Source: Pogostemon cablin (taxonomy: Eukaryota > Streptophyta > Magnoliopsida > Lamiales > Lamiaceae). From it: a stretch of DNA of 64,000 bases. This document shows positions 11,040-22,767 of the stretch, in pieces (within the stretch, counting starts at the first letter, position 1; each line of letters starts with the position of its first letter). The notes below the pieces were generated by a model, which saw only the letters and a list, made by a program, of their open reading frames with translations, did no database searches and was not told where the DNA came from. A program made the translations under genes and the position numbers. The DNA is taken from assembly GCA_023678885.1 (NCBI GenBank), contig CM042954.1, positions 2,974,198-3,038,197 of the forward strand, in the 5' to 3' direction.

Positions 11040-12460
11040 CTTATAGACTCAGGAGCAACGGACCATGTGACAAGAGATAGATGAGCTTTTGTAGATTTAC
11101 GTAGTGTTCCAAAGAGGACTAGGTGGATATATGTAGAAAACGATGCTCGAGTCAAAGTCAAAGGACTTGGGACTTGCAAATTGGACCTTGACAATGGTCG
11201 AGCCTTTATTCTACATGATGTTCTTTATGCTCCGGAGATCACGCGAAATCTAATTTTTGTTTCAGTTTTGCTTAATTTGGGTTATGATATATTATTTACT
11301 AAAGGCACTGTGGTAATTAGCATTGATGATCCTTGTTATGCGTCTGGACATATGACTAATGGCTTTATGGTTTTCAATTGTAATAGAATGACATTTAGTT
11401 ATTATGATGATTATTCATATTTGCTAAATGTTTGTTCTTCTAGTAATGCAAATATAAATGATGATGTTTGACATGCTAGATTAGGTCATATTTGGCAAGA
11501 TAGGATGAATAGACTTGTGAAAGAAGGATTATTGAATCTTTCTTCCAAAGTTGAATTATCCAAATACGAACACTGTCTTGCTGGCAAAATGACTATAAAA
11601 CATTTTGGTAAAGCTATTAGGTCTGAATCTTCATTAGAAGTAATCTATTCGATATATGTGGTCCTATAAATGTGAGAGCACAACATGGAGCTCACTATAT
11701 CATTACGTTCACTGATGATTATTCACATTTTGGATATGTCTATTTGATCTCTCATATGTCTGAAGCATTGGATTGTTTTAGACGATCCTTGAGTGAAGTT
11801 GAGAATCAGAAGGACAAAACTATCAAAGTTTTGAGAACTGATAGAGGACGTGAATATTTGTCAGAACAATTTAAGGAATTTTGTAATGAAAAGGGTATAA
11901 TTCAAAAATTAACCGTTCCTTTAGGCCTCAACAAAATGGTGTCACTGAAAGAAGGAATATGACTTTGTTGGAGATGGTCAGATCCATGATGGCACAATCT
12001 AATCTACTAATCTCTTTTTGGGGAGATGCGTTACTTACACCCGCTTATGTTCTTAATCGCGTGCCTTCCAAATCAATTGCTTCGACTCCACATGAATTTT
12101 AGACAGGTAGAAAACCTGAGTTAAGTAACCTTAGAGCTTGGGGATCAGCACCTTACGTACATAATTCATCGAGTCAGTATAGAAAGTTAGGTCCTAGAGG
12201 CAAAAAGTGTATCTTCATAAGATATTATGAACATTCTAAGGGTTTCGTGTTCATAGGAGATCACAATGGGAGTTTAACTGAGACAGAATCACGTAATGCT
12301 CATTTTCTGGAAACTGAATTTCCTAGTATAAGGGGCATCAGGGATGCCGAACCTATTTTTGAGGTAGTAGAAAACCAATACCCACAAGATCCAAGTGGGA
12401 GTAGTAGTTTAGCAGATCGTGTGGATCTTGATAGATATTTGCTGATTGAGGATCATGTGA
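11040..12460 (+). pseudogene. Copia F protease and integrase
   Basis: The aspartic protease motif 'DSGATDHVTRDR' starts at 11047. The open part 11181-11471 matches the following region ('FILHDVLYAPEITRNLI'). GAG-pre-integrase ('HARLGHIWQDRMNRLVKEG') runs from 11472 after a stop. The integrase core is at 11672-11962, with the first Asp in 'FTDDYS' and the second in 'RTDRGREY'. The Glu-bearing segment continues in a shifted frame from 11938 ('QNGVTERRNMTLLEM'). The C-terminal stretch reaches about 12460. Stops and one frameshift inactivate it. Confidence 0.85.
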
Positions 12461-13560
12461 TTCCCAATGAGAGCATTTTGTCTACAGAAGACCATCAAAC
12501 GTCTATCTCGGAAAAGTTCTAGGAAACATGTGCCCAAAAGGCATTATGATATTGAAGGACAAGCCTTATTTGTTTCACCAGAAAATGGAGATGTTTCTCC
12601 TATTGATGAGGAAGAGCCCAGAAATGTTAAAGAAGCTCTGACTTGTCCGGCAAAGGAGAAATGGATGAAAGCGATGAAAGAAGAGATGGATTCTATGAAG
12701 TCAAATCAAGTTTGAGAACTTGTAGATCTTCCGAGGGGACGAAATGCAATTTGGAATAAATGGATTCTCAAAATTCTCAAAATCAAAAGGATGGCTGATG
12801 GCTCAATAGAGTGGTATATAGCTCGCTTGGTGGTAAAAGGTTATACTCAACAAGAGCATATAGACTACGAAGAAACCTTTTCACCTGTAGTGAGGTTTGC
12901 CTCAATTCGTCTACTGTTAGCTAAAGTGGCTATTATGGATTTAGAATTACACCAAATGGATGTTAAGACAGCATTTCTCAACGGAGAGTTAGAAGAAGAA
13001 ATCTAAATGCAACAGCCTACAGGATTTATTCTTCGACGTCAAGAGGATAAAGTTTGTAGATTGAAGAAGCTAATCTATGGACTCAAACAATTCTCTAGAC
13101 AGTGGTATTTGAGGTTTCACACTACGATAATCTCATATAACTTCGAAGACCACTGTGTTTACATTAAACGGTCCAATGGTTGTTTTTGTGATTCTATCCT
13201 TGTATGTGGATGACATACTACTAGCGGGTAATAGCAAAGAGTATCTTGAAATCATAAAAATATGGTTATCTTCAAATTTCGAGATGAAAGATATGGGTAA
13301 AGCAGAGTACATACTTGGTGTGAAGATCCATAAGGATCGTTTAAGAAATTATTGGGTTTGTCTCAAGAGACTTACATCAAGAAACTTTTAGAACGGTTCA
13401 AGATGGACACCTGCAAACCTATAGATACTCCGATTGTGAAAGGAAAATCATTGAGTCAGCAGATGTGTCCCAAGACTCAAGATGAAAAGAATGAAATGGC
13501 CAGAGTACTGTATGCCAATATGATTAACTACAGATTATTCTCTCTGTTATTAAGGGAATA
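12461..13560 (+). pseudogene. Copia F reverse transcriptase
   Basis: RT motifs appear in order: 'EALTCPAKEKWMKAM' (12630 on), 'ARLVVKGYTQQEHIDYEETFSPVVR' in the frame at 12791-13006 with 'DVKTAFLNGELEEEI', then a TAA, 'KLIYGLKQFSRQWYLRF', and 'LYVDDILLAGN' with the active site at 13203-13214. YVDD is intact. The frame changes at about 13190 and 13350. After 'ARVLYANMI' at about 13520 the RT-RNase H connection (the 'SLMYAM..TRPDI' region) is missing, so an internal deletion has joined it directly to 'YTDADWSGD'. Confidence 0.85.
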
Positions 13561-13568
13561 ACAGTACA

Positions 13569-14031
13569 TTGAATGAGTATACAGACGCTGACTGGAGTGG
13601 TGATTTAGATGAACGTAAATCAACTTTCGGTTATGTCTTCTTGCTCAACAATGGAGCAATCTCATGGTGTAGCTTGCATAGCACTGTCCACTATGTAAGC
13701 CGTGTTTGTGGCATGTGCGTCTGGAGTTCAAGAGGCTATTTGGTTGAGAAGATTCATGAAACATTTGAAGGTCTCAAACACTCCAGTGGGAGCTGTTTTA
13801 ATTAATTGTGATAATCAAGCAGCTATTGCTAACACAAAAGACCCCAATTATCAAGGAAAGACCAAACACATTGACACGAAGTTCAACTTTGTTAGAGATA
13901 TTGTAGAGAAAAAGAAAGTGATTCTTAGTTACATTTCTACTCGTTTGACTTTAGCAGATCCTTTTACCAAACCAATTCCTAGAGATGTATACTTAGGACA
14001 TGTAAAGGAATTGGGTCTGCGAAGGATTTAA
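13569..14031 (+). pseudogene. Copia F RNase H
   Basis: It starts 'NEYTDADWSGDLDERKSTFGYVF' and, after a frameshift at about 13700, continues 'VACASGVQEAIWL', 'CDNQAAIANTKDP', 'KTKHIDTKFNFVRDIVEK' and 'LADPFTKPIPRDVY'. These are the Asp-, Glu- and His-bearing segments of Copia RNase H and the end of pol. It stops with TAA at 14029-14031. Confidence 0.85.
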
Positions 14032-14991
14032 AACAATGTATTGAATATATTTATATATGTTAATGGAATAGTTAATGGCTTAACTATACATATATGTTTT
14101 ATAAATTATATGTGATGGTTCATATATAATGGTATGTCGGCAAGTTATGATTGACTCTCTCATACGAGCAATCACCTCTGGCTAAGTGGGAGCGCAGAGA
14201 TGAGATTATGACAATTAATTTAATCGGGATATATTTCACCACGAATCTGATCCAACTTGTCGTAAAGCTTAATCGACGGATTTCCTATATGTTGGAGGGA
14301 GCATATCTAGGTTAAGTGTATGTGACACACTTGAACTTTGATTTATACGATATCTAAATTAAATGAAATACGACATACACTTTCTTTGAAGGAAGTTAAA
14401 GATATTGTGACATGTGTTTTAGGAAAACGACATGTGCTAAGTTGACCCCAACAGGATTGAGAAAATTATCCCTATTTTCTCAAAAGTATGAGTCCTTATC
14501 TATTGGTTACCCTTATGACTTTCTACTATATTCTAAGTCTTCACTTTGGTGTTGCTACTTTAGCATGTTACCAAAAGAGCTATGGTTAATAACGGCAATG
14601 CGGTGCATATCTAGGAAAGCAGCTACAGTAGGAGACTGTAGATACTTAGTGAGATGGGAAGAACATCTTAATTTAACATATACTATTGTGATTCATTGAC
14701 TAGTCAATCAAGCATGGTCTTGATTATGAATACATTTTACAAAAAGGTTGAATATGCTCTAATAAGTTCAGGGATTGAAAGGAGATATGTCAACTTATGT
14801 TAAATGTTCAAGAGTTCTAAGGTATAGCGAGCTTGTTGAGTTTCTTTGATAAACTGGTTGAGTTGCGATATATCTCTAATAAGTGTATAACTCAAAATCT
14901 CGTGGGTCATACGATGTATTAATTTGTATGAGAATATGATTCATGAATAAAATGGGTTAGGAGACTATTGACTTCATATATGAGTGGGAGA
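14032..14991 (+). other. Copia F 3' untranslated region and polypurine tract
   Basis: About 960 bases lie between the pol stop and the 3' LTR. No domain is seen; a 95-codon frame (14412-14699) has no recognisable content. The purine-rich tract GAGTGGGAG is directly before the LTR. A second AAGTGGGAG tract lies near 14183. Confidence 0.65.
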
Positions 14992-15046
14992 TGTAAATAA
15001 TAATTAGTATTATTTAATAAAAAATTTTCACATATGAATATAAGTG

Positions 15047-15085
<39 letters not shown>

Positions 15086-15459
15086 ATGAAATCATTTTTC
15101 AACTCCTATCTCCTTAGAGATAAATGTTACTGTGCGGAGGCAGTTAACATAGACGTGAAACAAGCGAGACGCTTGAGACGCAGAACACAGAACGCAAACT
15201 CAGAATGCGAACGCGTTTCATCTCTCGATTTCTCTGTCAATTTCACAATACAAATCTAGTTTACATATTCTAAATTAATACTGTATCGTGGAAATTAATC
15301 TATAGCCTCATGTTGTATGATTTGATCCAGTGATCACAGTTTATTCATTAGTGAGTACTAATTGGTTCTTATGTATTCTTCCGCTGCAACGAAAACTCTA
15401 TACAAAGAGGTTAGTAGGATTTCTCTTTGTGCATGTTTGTTGTTGTGAGTTTTCCAACA
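14992..15459 (+). repeat. Copia F 3' LTR
   Basis: It is 468 bases, begins TGTAAATAATAATTAG after the polypurine tract and ends GTGAGTTTTCCAACA. It contains a GA microsatellite at 15051-15083. No matching 5' LTR is in the window, so age cannot be estimated and the TSD cannot be confirmed. Confidence 0.75.
15051..15083 (+). repeat. (GA)n microsatellite
   Basis: About 16 uninterrupted GA units inside the Copia F LTR. Confidence 0.95.
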
Positions 15460-15568
15460 ATTATTGCAAAATTCAATCATCACATTTTAAATAATAAAAA
15501 AACAAACAGAATAATTAGCGAAATAAGAAATGCATGCATGCGTGCCATAACTCACAGTCCAGGGTAAC

Positions 15569-15675
15569 TCTTGGGTGAGACCGTCTCATGGATCCCCTTA
15601 TATGAGACGGATCTTATCCCATCCATTAACATAAATAAAAATAAAAAAGAATTAAAGAAAAATTTGGGTGAGACC
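15569..15675. repeat. GTGAGACC-type short repeat, copy 1
   Basis: It starts GGGTGAGACCGTCTCATGGA and runs through 'gagacgg.tcttatccc.tccattaacata' into an A-rich tail. It is closely matched at 17065-17150. It ends in GTGAGACC, where the solo LTR inserted. GTGAGACGGTCTCAC-type palindromes are common in plant short repeats and MITEs. Confidence 0.7.
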
Positions 15676-17064
15676 TGTTGGCGTTTGATCGTTTGATTAA
15701 CGTGAACAGTTATGGTTCCATACATTTCTAACAATCAGCGGAAGCAAGAAAACATAGAAACGTATTACCTTTCACTAGGGTATGTTGAAGAAGATGGATT
15801 CTTACCGTCAGCCTCCGCAGTCTCACCGTTTTGGTTATAACTCTCTTGTCTGATCTCCGATTTGAGTGATCTACTCGCCAAAACGATCCTCTATTCCGTG
15901 GCTTTCCGTCAATATATCACACATCCAATTATGATTTCTACACAATTTTAGAATAATCATAGAAGTTGACGTATAACAGCAGCAAACAACTTTCCGGTCT
16001 TCTACTGTATTCCCAAGTCCAATCTTGACGTCGTGTGGGCAACGATCTTCGAGATCTTCTCAATCTGCTGTTCTCTCTGCCCTCCTCACGTGTTAGGCAT
16101 GTCTCTTTTGGGTTAGAACAACTAAGATGACTTATATATGGGCTACAACAGGGACCAGGAAGAGAAATTAGAGTCGGGCCTCCATTGGGCTTAAGTATCC
16201 AAGTTTAGCCCAAAACTTATACTTAAGTCCAAATAATAATAATATATTTCACTAAAATATTATTACTGCACTGCCGCTCTAATCCCATAATTACATTATG
16301 GGCTCCTTCTTATTATGAGCTCGTTAGTCTCCCCATGTTTAAGATATACAATGCCCATTAATTAATTAAGTTACTGACAATTCCATTAATTAATATTTCA
16401 TCCGAGAGTAGTAACACTCAACCTCATTGTCATGATGGAATAAATCATCCTGCAGGGTTTACATGATAATCCTTATGAGCTCTTCAAGGGGATATCATCA
16501 ACCTATAGCGGACATGGATTCATTCTACAATCAGCAGCACACCATAGAGACAACACTATTTCCCAACTCACCGAGTTTATTGATTTAATTACATGTAAAT
16601 CTCACTCATTGATGAATCAAAGAAATACATACTGCCTTACGTGTCGAGGTTATTGTATAGGGATTAAGAGCATGAACATCCATAGTAACAAAGATCAAGT
16701 TCTCCTATATAGTCAGTATAAATCGAACGATCTCAAGCGGTCCTGCTCAATACACACAAAGTGCACTAATGTGATTCTATAGTCAAGACAAACTAATACC
16801 AAATCACACTACAAGCATCCCGATAGAGAGTCCCCGTCTATCTCGGTTGTGAGCATCTGTTTATACTTTATAAGGAAACCGATAATATGATCTTCCGCGT
16901 GTTGTTGCACAACATATTATTTACAGTATAAAGTAAGTGGACTATTGCATTGTAAATATAAATAAATTATAAGACGCAATCATTTGATCATATGATTCTC
17001 ATTTCAAATTCATTGTTTAAACATTGTTCATACAAAAACTAGACTTTTAATATACAATCCAACA
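15676..17064 (-). repeat. Solo LTR of Copia family W with TSD AGACC
   Basis: A 1389-base family-W LTR in reverse orientation (it begins TGTTGGCGTTTG and ends ACAATCCAACA on the plus strand). It is flanked on both sides by AGACC (15671-15675 and 17065-17069). No internal sequence is present, which is the product of LTR-LTR recombination. The length equals that of the LTRs of copy D. Confidence 0.93.
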
Positions 17065-17150
17065 AGACCGTCTCACGGATTCTCTTATGTGAGACGAATC
17101 TTATCCCGTCCATTAACATAAAATAAAAATAAAAAAGAATTTAATAAAAA
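17065..17150. repeat. GTGAGACC-type short repeat, copy 2
   Basis: AGACCGTCTCACGGAT.. with the same 'tccattaacata..aaataaaaataaaaaagaatt' tail as copy 1. Before the solo LTR inserted, the two copies formed a direct tandem pair joined at GTGAGACCGTCTCAC. The 17150-17232 stretch holds nothing I recognise. Confidence 0.65.
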
Positions 17151-17232
17151 CAAGGCCTTGTTTGGTTTGGTTAATTATGATTAAAAATCTTTAATTAAAC
17201 AACGGTGGCCACCATTATTATTATGGCAAAGA

Positions 17233-17400
17233 CTTGTGTGAGATCGTCTCATGTAAGCCCTTACGTGAGACGGCCAGAAAGTGATAACTTTTATGAATGA
17301 AAGTGATAATAAATTAATGAAAAGTGATAATGTTCTTTCATGAACAATTTATAGTATAAATAAAAAGTGATAACATCTTATTGCGAAAGTGATAATGATT
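17233..17400. repeat. Third GTGAGAC-type repeat with GTGATAA-rich tail
   Basis: Inverted segments GTGTGAGATCGTCTCATG and TACGTGAGACGG are followed by six AAAGTGATAA-like units up to the LINE. It is probably a short non-autonomous element. Ends and TSD were not resolved. Confidence 0.4.
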
Positions 17401-17799
17401 TATAGCGATGATGGATGCGATGAGGAGGGAAGCCATCATGATGGATGCGAAAGTCAGGAAGATATGGAGGATGATACTGAATAGGATACACAAGACATGG
17501 CGCCGGTGGTTAGAGAAGAGGAGCCAATTCCTTTTGCAGTGCTAAGTCCAGAAACGGTTGTTCCATCAACCCAAATTGTGGCTCATGGAAATAAGCCTTC
17601 AGTTCGAAACACCAGTAATAGTGCCTTGAAATTTGTATGGCCTAATCCACCTGGTACTCGCTATCGGGTTCCAGAAGAGCCGGGAGTAAAACATGACCTG
17701 CCCAAAAATAAACACTCAAAGAACATGAAATCTGCATCATCTAAAGACTGGGGAAGTACTACCAAGCCGCCGAAGCACGGCAGAAAGCCTAGTAAATGA
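17401..17799 (+). pseudogene. LINE ORF1, C-terminal part
   Basis: The frame runs from about 17401 through one TAG (just before 17497) to a TGA at 17797-17799. It has an acidic stretch ('SQEDMEDDTE'), a proline-rich middle and a basic tail ('KPPKHGRKPSK'). In plant L1 elements this is where the nucleic-acid-binding ORF1 protein ends. The zinc-knuckle part expected upstream is missing. The stop overlaps the ORF2 start as TGATG, a layout that allows re-initiation. Confidence 0.6.
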
Positions 17800-19428
17800 T
17801 GAAAGCTATTTTTTGGAATGTAAGACGAGTTGGGGGCAAACCAACTCAAAATGTTGTAAGCCACTTATGCAAATTGAACAAGCCATCTTGGCTAGCTCTT
17901 GCTGAACCAAAGGTTCTCTATCACTCAATTCCAGAATATGTATAGACTCGCATGGGATTAAAGTTTGTTAGGCATAACTATAGAGAGAATCTTTGGCCCA
18001 ACATATGGGTCTTCTACAATCCATCTATTATATCCAGTGTTCAGGTTATTTTTTCATCCTCTTATATCATGATTTTTGATTTTATTCATAATGCTGCCAA
18101 TTATCGCTTTGGATTTGTTCATGCAAGCACGGATTACCTAGCTCAACGATAACTTTGGTGTGATATTATTTCGCATCTAAGTGCTAGAATGATGATTGTA
18201 GGTGATTTTAACAACGATAACGGGTTTCATGCACTGGCGGAGGCGTCGTGGAAGGAGCCTGTCCTACAAGGTGATCCTATTTCTCAATTTGCCTTCAAGC
18301 TAAAAAGATTGAAAGAGGCAATTAAAACTTGGAACTTGAGTACATTCGGTAATGTTTTTGATGAGGTTGATGCAGCATGGACTGCCTTGAGGGAAATTCA
18401 AGACACAGTTGGGAATTTGGGGGATAATGAGGAGCTCTTTCTCTAAGAAGTTGATGCACACATTGCTTTGAATAAGGCCCTTACCGAGGAAAATAAATTT
18501 CTAAGACAGAAGAGTAGGGCTCTTTGGTTTAAGGATGGTGATAGGAATACGGAATTCTTTCATAAATATCACAGGGTACAGCATGCTAAATCTGCAATCA
18601 CTAGCATGAATATCAATGGGGATATTACGGAGGACAGAGAGAGGATTGCACAACATATCATGCAATACTATACAGGACTCTTTCAGAAACCAGATGATGT
18701 GCATGAGTGGGATCAACTACACTTTATCAACAGCTTTTTTAGAGAGGAAGATAACAACACTCTCACAGCTATTCCAGACTTGGAAGAGATTAGGTCGGCG
18801 GTAATGGATCTCTCAGCTGACAGTGCGCCCGGGCCTGATGGGTTTGGGGGATCTTTCTACCAAAAGTGTTGGCATATCATTGACAACAATCTCTGCAAAG
18901 CGACACAATACTTCTTTAGACAGTCTTACTTGCCAGGAGGCATTAACTGCAACTTTATAATGCTGGCTCCAAAGGTAGTAGGGGCTACGAGAGTAGAGGA
19001 GTTCAGACCGATTAATCTATGAAATTTCATTTTTATGGTTTTCACAAAAATCCTTGCGACTCGAATAGGTCCTATTCTTTCAAGAAATTTGAGTTGCTAT
19101 CAGTTTAGCTTTATACCGGGAAGAAGCATCCACAATTATATTGCAGTTGCATCAGAAAGCTTTAACTGTCTTAACAACTCACGACGAGGAGGTATTGGAT
19201 TCAAGATTGACATCAAGAAAGCTTTTGACACTCTACGTTGGGATTTTGTACAACATGTGCTTTATAAAATGGGGTTTAGCAGCAAGTTTGTTGGCTGGAT
19301 ATCTAAAATCTTTGATTCAGCAAAAGTTTCAATCCTCATCAATGGAAATCCGGAAGGGTTCTTTGGTTGCGGGAGAGGGGTCAGGCAAGGCGATCCATTG
19401 TCTCCCCTCCTTTTTTGCATTGCAGAAA
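17799..19428 (+). pseudogene. LINE ORF2, endonuclease and 5' half of RT
   Basis: One frame from ATG at 17799 with four in-frame stops (near 17943, 18150, 18444 and 19020). The N-terminus 'MKAIFWNVRRVGGKPTQ' and 'MMIVGDFNN' belong to the APE-type endonuclease. Between that and 'GFHALAEASWKEPV' the catalytic second half is missing, with the frame kept. RT follows: 'KSRALWFKDGDRNTEFFHK', 'SADSAPGPDGFGGSFYQKCW', 'EFRPINL', 'FIPGRSIHNYI', 'GIGFKIDIKKAFDTLRWDF' and 'GVRQGDPLSPLLFCIAE'. It is cut there by copy C. Confidence 0.92.
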
Positions 19429-20811
19429 TGTTGGATTATATACTAAAAGTCTAGCTTTAGTATGAACAATGATATAACAATTTATTTGAAATGAGAATCA
19501 TATGATCAAATGATTGCGTCTTATAATTTATATATATATTAGATGCAATAGTCCACTTACTTTATACTGTATATAATATATTGTGCGACAACACGCGGAA
19601 GATCATATTATCGATTTCCTTATAAAGTATAAACATATGCTCACAACCGAGATAGACGGGGACTCTCTATTGGGATGGTTGTAGTGTGGTTTGGTATTAG
19701 CTTGTCTTGGCTATAGAATCACATTAGTGCACTTGTGTGTATTGAGCAGGACAGCTTGAGATCGTTTGACTTATACTGACTTATAGAAGAACTTGATCTC
19801 AGTTATTATGTATGTTCTGCTCTTAATCCCTATACAATAACCTCGACACGTAAGACAATATGTATTTCTTTGATTCATCAATGGGTGAGATTTACATGTA
19901 ATTAAATCAACAAACTCGATGAGTTGGGAAATAGTGTTGTCTCTATGGTGTGCTGTTGATTGTAGAAGGAATCCATGTCCGATATAGGTTGATGATGTCC
20001 CCTTGAGGAGCTCATAAGGATTATCATGTAAACCGTGCAGGTGGATTTATTCCGGCATGATAATAAGGTTGAGTGGTACTACTCTCGGATGAGATATTAA
20101 TTAATGGAGTTGTCATTAACTTAATTAATTAATGGACATTGTATATCTTAAACATGGGGAGACTAATTGACTCATAATAAGAAGGAGCCCATAACGTAAT
20201 TATGGGATTAGAACGGTAGTGCAGTAATAATATTATAGTGGTATATATTATATTATTGGACTTAAGTATAAGCTTTGGGCTAAGCTTGGATACTTATGCC
20301 CAATGGAGGCCCAACCCAATTTCTCCTCCTGGTCCCTGCTGTAGCCCATATATAAGTCATCTCAGCTGTCCATAAACCCTAATTATTACATGCCTAACAC
20401 TGCGAGGGGGTGAGGTAATAGCAGATTGAGAAGATCTCGAGAATTATCGCCCACACGACGTCGAGATTGGACTAGGGAATACAGCAGAAGGCTGGATGGT
20501 TGTTCGTTGCTGCTGTCCGCCACCTTATAAAATTCATATAAAATCTTACATTGCTCTGAATTCGATGTTTAATATACTTACGGAAATCCGCCGAAGAGAG
20601 GATCGTCTGAGCATGTAGATCACTCCAATTGGAGTTCAGATGAAAAAGTTATGTCCATTCTCGTGACGCTGCGCAGGCTGCAGCGAGAATCAACCTTCTT
20701 CAACATACCCTGGTGAAAGGTAATACGTTTTATTTTTTCTTGCTTCCATTTCATATTAAAAATGTATGAAACCCTAACGGGTCACGTTAACCAAATGATT
20801 GAACACCAACA
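19429..20811 (+). repeat. Copy C 5' LTR
   Basis: It begins TGTTGGATTATATACTAAAA directly after the TSD AGAAA and ends GAACACCAACA two bases before the PBS. Its length is 1383 bases. Confidence 0.93.
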
Positions 20812-20813
20812 AT

Positions 20814-20825
20814 TGGTATCAGAGC
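20814..20825 (+). other. Primer binding site of copy C
   Basis: TGGTATCAGAGC, tRNA-iMet type, two bases after the 5' LTR. Confidence 0.9.
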
Positions 20826-20929
20826 TTCGGTTTCGTGGTGAAGCGTGAAACGTTAGGCTAGGATTTATGTGTGTACATGAATCAGGGTTTAGAATTAAAT
20901 TTCTTGTTGAATGCTCTATTTGTACACAG

Positions 20930-22130
20930 TTGCACACGAGCACCACACGTGGTGCTGGAGACGATGGTGAGTCCGCTGGTGGGGCGGTGTGTGAGAGAAA
21001 GCGCGCGCTAGTAGAATTACCAGTGCACAACGGCGCGGGACTTCAGCGGCGTGCATAGGCAGATGTCACACGGCTGATGAATGCCGTGGGGCGCTGATAT
21101 GTGTGCTGGGAGTTGTGGGATCGGCTGCAGTGGTCGGGAATCAAGCGTTCAGTGGTGCAGACCAGATGGCAGTCCAGGCATTGATTGGCGGCAACTAAAA
21201 GCACGCTAAAAGGAACAGCCTGGTGGATGCCCAATGTTGTCTGATCGCCGGTAGAAAGTGAAAGGCATAGGGCTGTGTGGATATACGTTTATCACGGTGA
21301 TGCCCCTGCTTGGCTGATAGTGGAACGCTGATCTGTGGCTTGTTGTCAACGGTGCCATGAGATGAACACCACTGGCATGGCTGAAGGCATGCCAAAGTAC
21401 GTCGCTGTCCAGGTTATCGATCGGTGCTGGTCTAGCAATAGGCTTGAGCAACGACACTCGTCGTCGTAAGATGGCAGACCAGGCGAGACTGGAGTGGCTG
21501 GTGCGGGGACTGCGGAGATTGGTGATGCGGCTGGCATGGATGTTTACCGACGGATAGTGCAAATGGTGCAAACCATGCTGCCGTCAGACAGACTGTTGTC
21601 AGAGGAAGTTACCTATGGCGTCGCATGGGAGATCGTGGTTGATTCACGGCTGCTTGGAGATGCCCAGCCGGAAGCTACTGTCGGTGAATATGCTAGCAGC
21701 AGACGGCGTAGATATTCCCGGTGGCATCGCGGTTTATGGTGGCGATCGGCGATAGGCAATGCTGGGTAGTGGCTCATGGCTAGCTGAACGCCAGGCGACT
21801 TGGCAAGCGGACATCACACGTTTGCGGGGATCAGAGCACTCGATGAAGCTCCACAGCGGGACTGATGGATAGCCACGCAAGCTCTCTGTTACGCTCCATG
21901 GCGCCGGGCTGGCAGCTTGGTGCTGGTGGTGGTGGTTTCTGGCAGGGGCCGCGCGTGGAAGCTGGCGATGGCAGGCACGGATGCGCGCGGCAATGCTGCC
22001 AAGGTCACATGTTTTGTGGAAACTGCTGGGAGTTGCTAGCATGCGCAGAAGGAGTAGTTGGGCTGAGTTACGATGATTTGAGGCCCATGTTATCTCCTAC
22101 TTGCTATACAAGCATGTAGGATGAAGTTTG
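20930..22130 (+). repeat. GC-rich replaced segment in leader of copy C
   Basis: About 1.2 kb of GC-rich DNA occupies the place where copy B has an AT-rich minisatellite. It contains many diffuse variants of 'tggcatgg' and 'ggtggtgcagac' themes. It has open frames of 80-120 codons on both strands, expected from the base composition; none shows a known domain. Compare the GC-rich stretch in copy E (63000-63560). Confidence 0.5.
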
Positions 22131-22484
22131 TACAACAGTTTTGTTCGCAGATGGGCCTTGAAGATTTTGGGCCAGCACATCCTTCTTCATGTTGTGCAAG
22201 TAATTGCCTATATTGGTTTTATGTGATGGCCTAGTCAATTCTATATTTGGCAATTTTTATCCTTATATATAATTGTTCTTATTTGCCAATTATTGTTATA
22301 TATTTAGATAAGATACATGTTCTATTTGATTTACTGTCTTATATGCCGTAATAAAAGCATGCTAGGTTGCGTATTTTATTCTGAATATTATATGCAAGTT
22401 AAAAACCTTCGGTGTTAAATTACTAAGTGGGAGAGGGGATTGGTAAATATTTCCTGCGGCCTCCATTATTGGTTTGTTAGTGAT

Positions 22485-22653
22485 GTGAATAAACTTGCGT
22501 GTTGGCATAGACCTTCCTCCCTATCGGATGAGTTTATTCATGGATATTGCTGGAACAGGCTTCTTTAATAATTATGTTTGTAATGTGATGCACATGAACT
22601 TGCACGTTGGCATAGACCTTCCTCCCTATCGGATGAGTTCATGTGCGGATCAC
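22485..22653 (+). other. Leader hairpins H1 and H2 of copy C
   Basis: H1 arms are at 22485-22495 and 22531-22540. H2 arms are GTGATGCACATGAACT at 22585-22600 and AGTTCATGTGCGGATCAC at 22636-22653. Both loops carry CCTTCCTCCCTATCGGATG. Relative to copy B, H2 shows a T:A to C:G exchange and a G.T pair changed to G:C, so pairing is kept. H3 lies beyond the nested Gypsy at about 37171-37220. Confidence 0.6.
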
Positions 22654-22767
22654 TGTACAGACTTATAATTGATGATTGTAGGAAGTTATCCGAACGCGTG
22701 TGTACTTCTCCATATGTAAGGCACATAAGCTCGCGCAATGAACTTGGGGTCAAATAATGGTGTACAC

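Larger units (their letters stand above)
9345..15459 (+). mobile_element. Copia element F, 5' LTR missing
   Basis: A second, unrelated Copia lineage. Gag with a CCHC knuckle, protease, GAG-pre-integrase, integrase, RT and RNase H follow in order, then a 0.96 kb untranslated region, a polypurine tract and a 468-base 3' LTR. Sequence similarity to family W is low. No copy of the 3' LTR and no PBS is seen between 9345 and 10150, so the 5' LTR has been lost; an unrecognised ORF lies there instead. The bases between about 9803 and 10140 show no clear gene. Confidence 0.8.

Noticed and set aside
15044..15259. ORF starting with Arg-Glu repeats
   Set aside because: It is the (GA)n microsatellite inside the Copia F LTR read as protein.
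20782..22119. Many ORFs of 60-121 codons on both strands
   Set aside because: GC-rich leader DNA has few stops by chance; frames overlap on both strands and no motif is recognisable.
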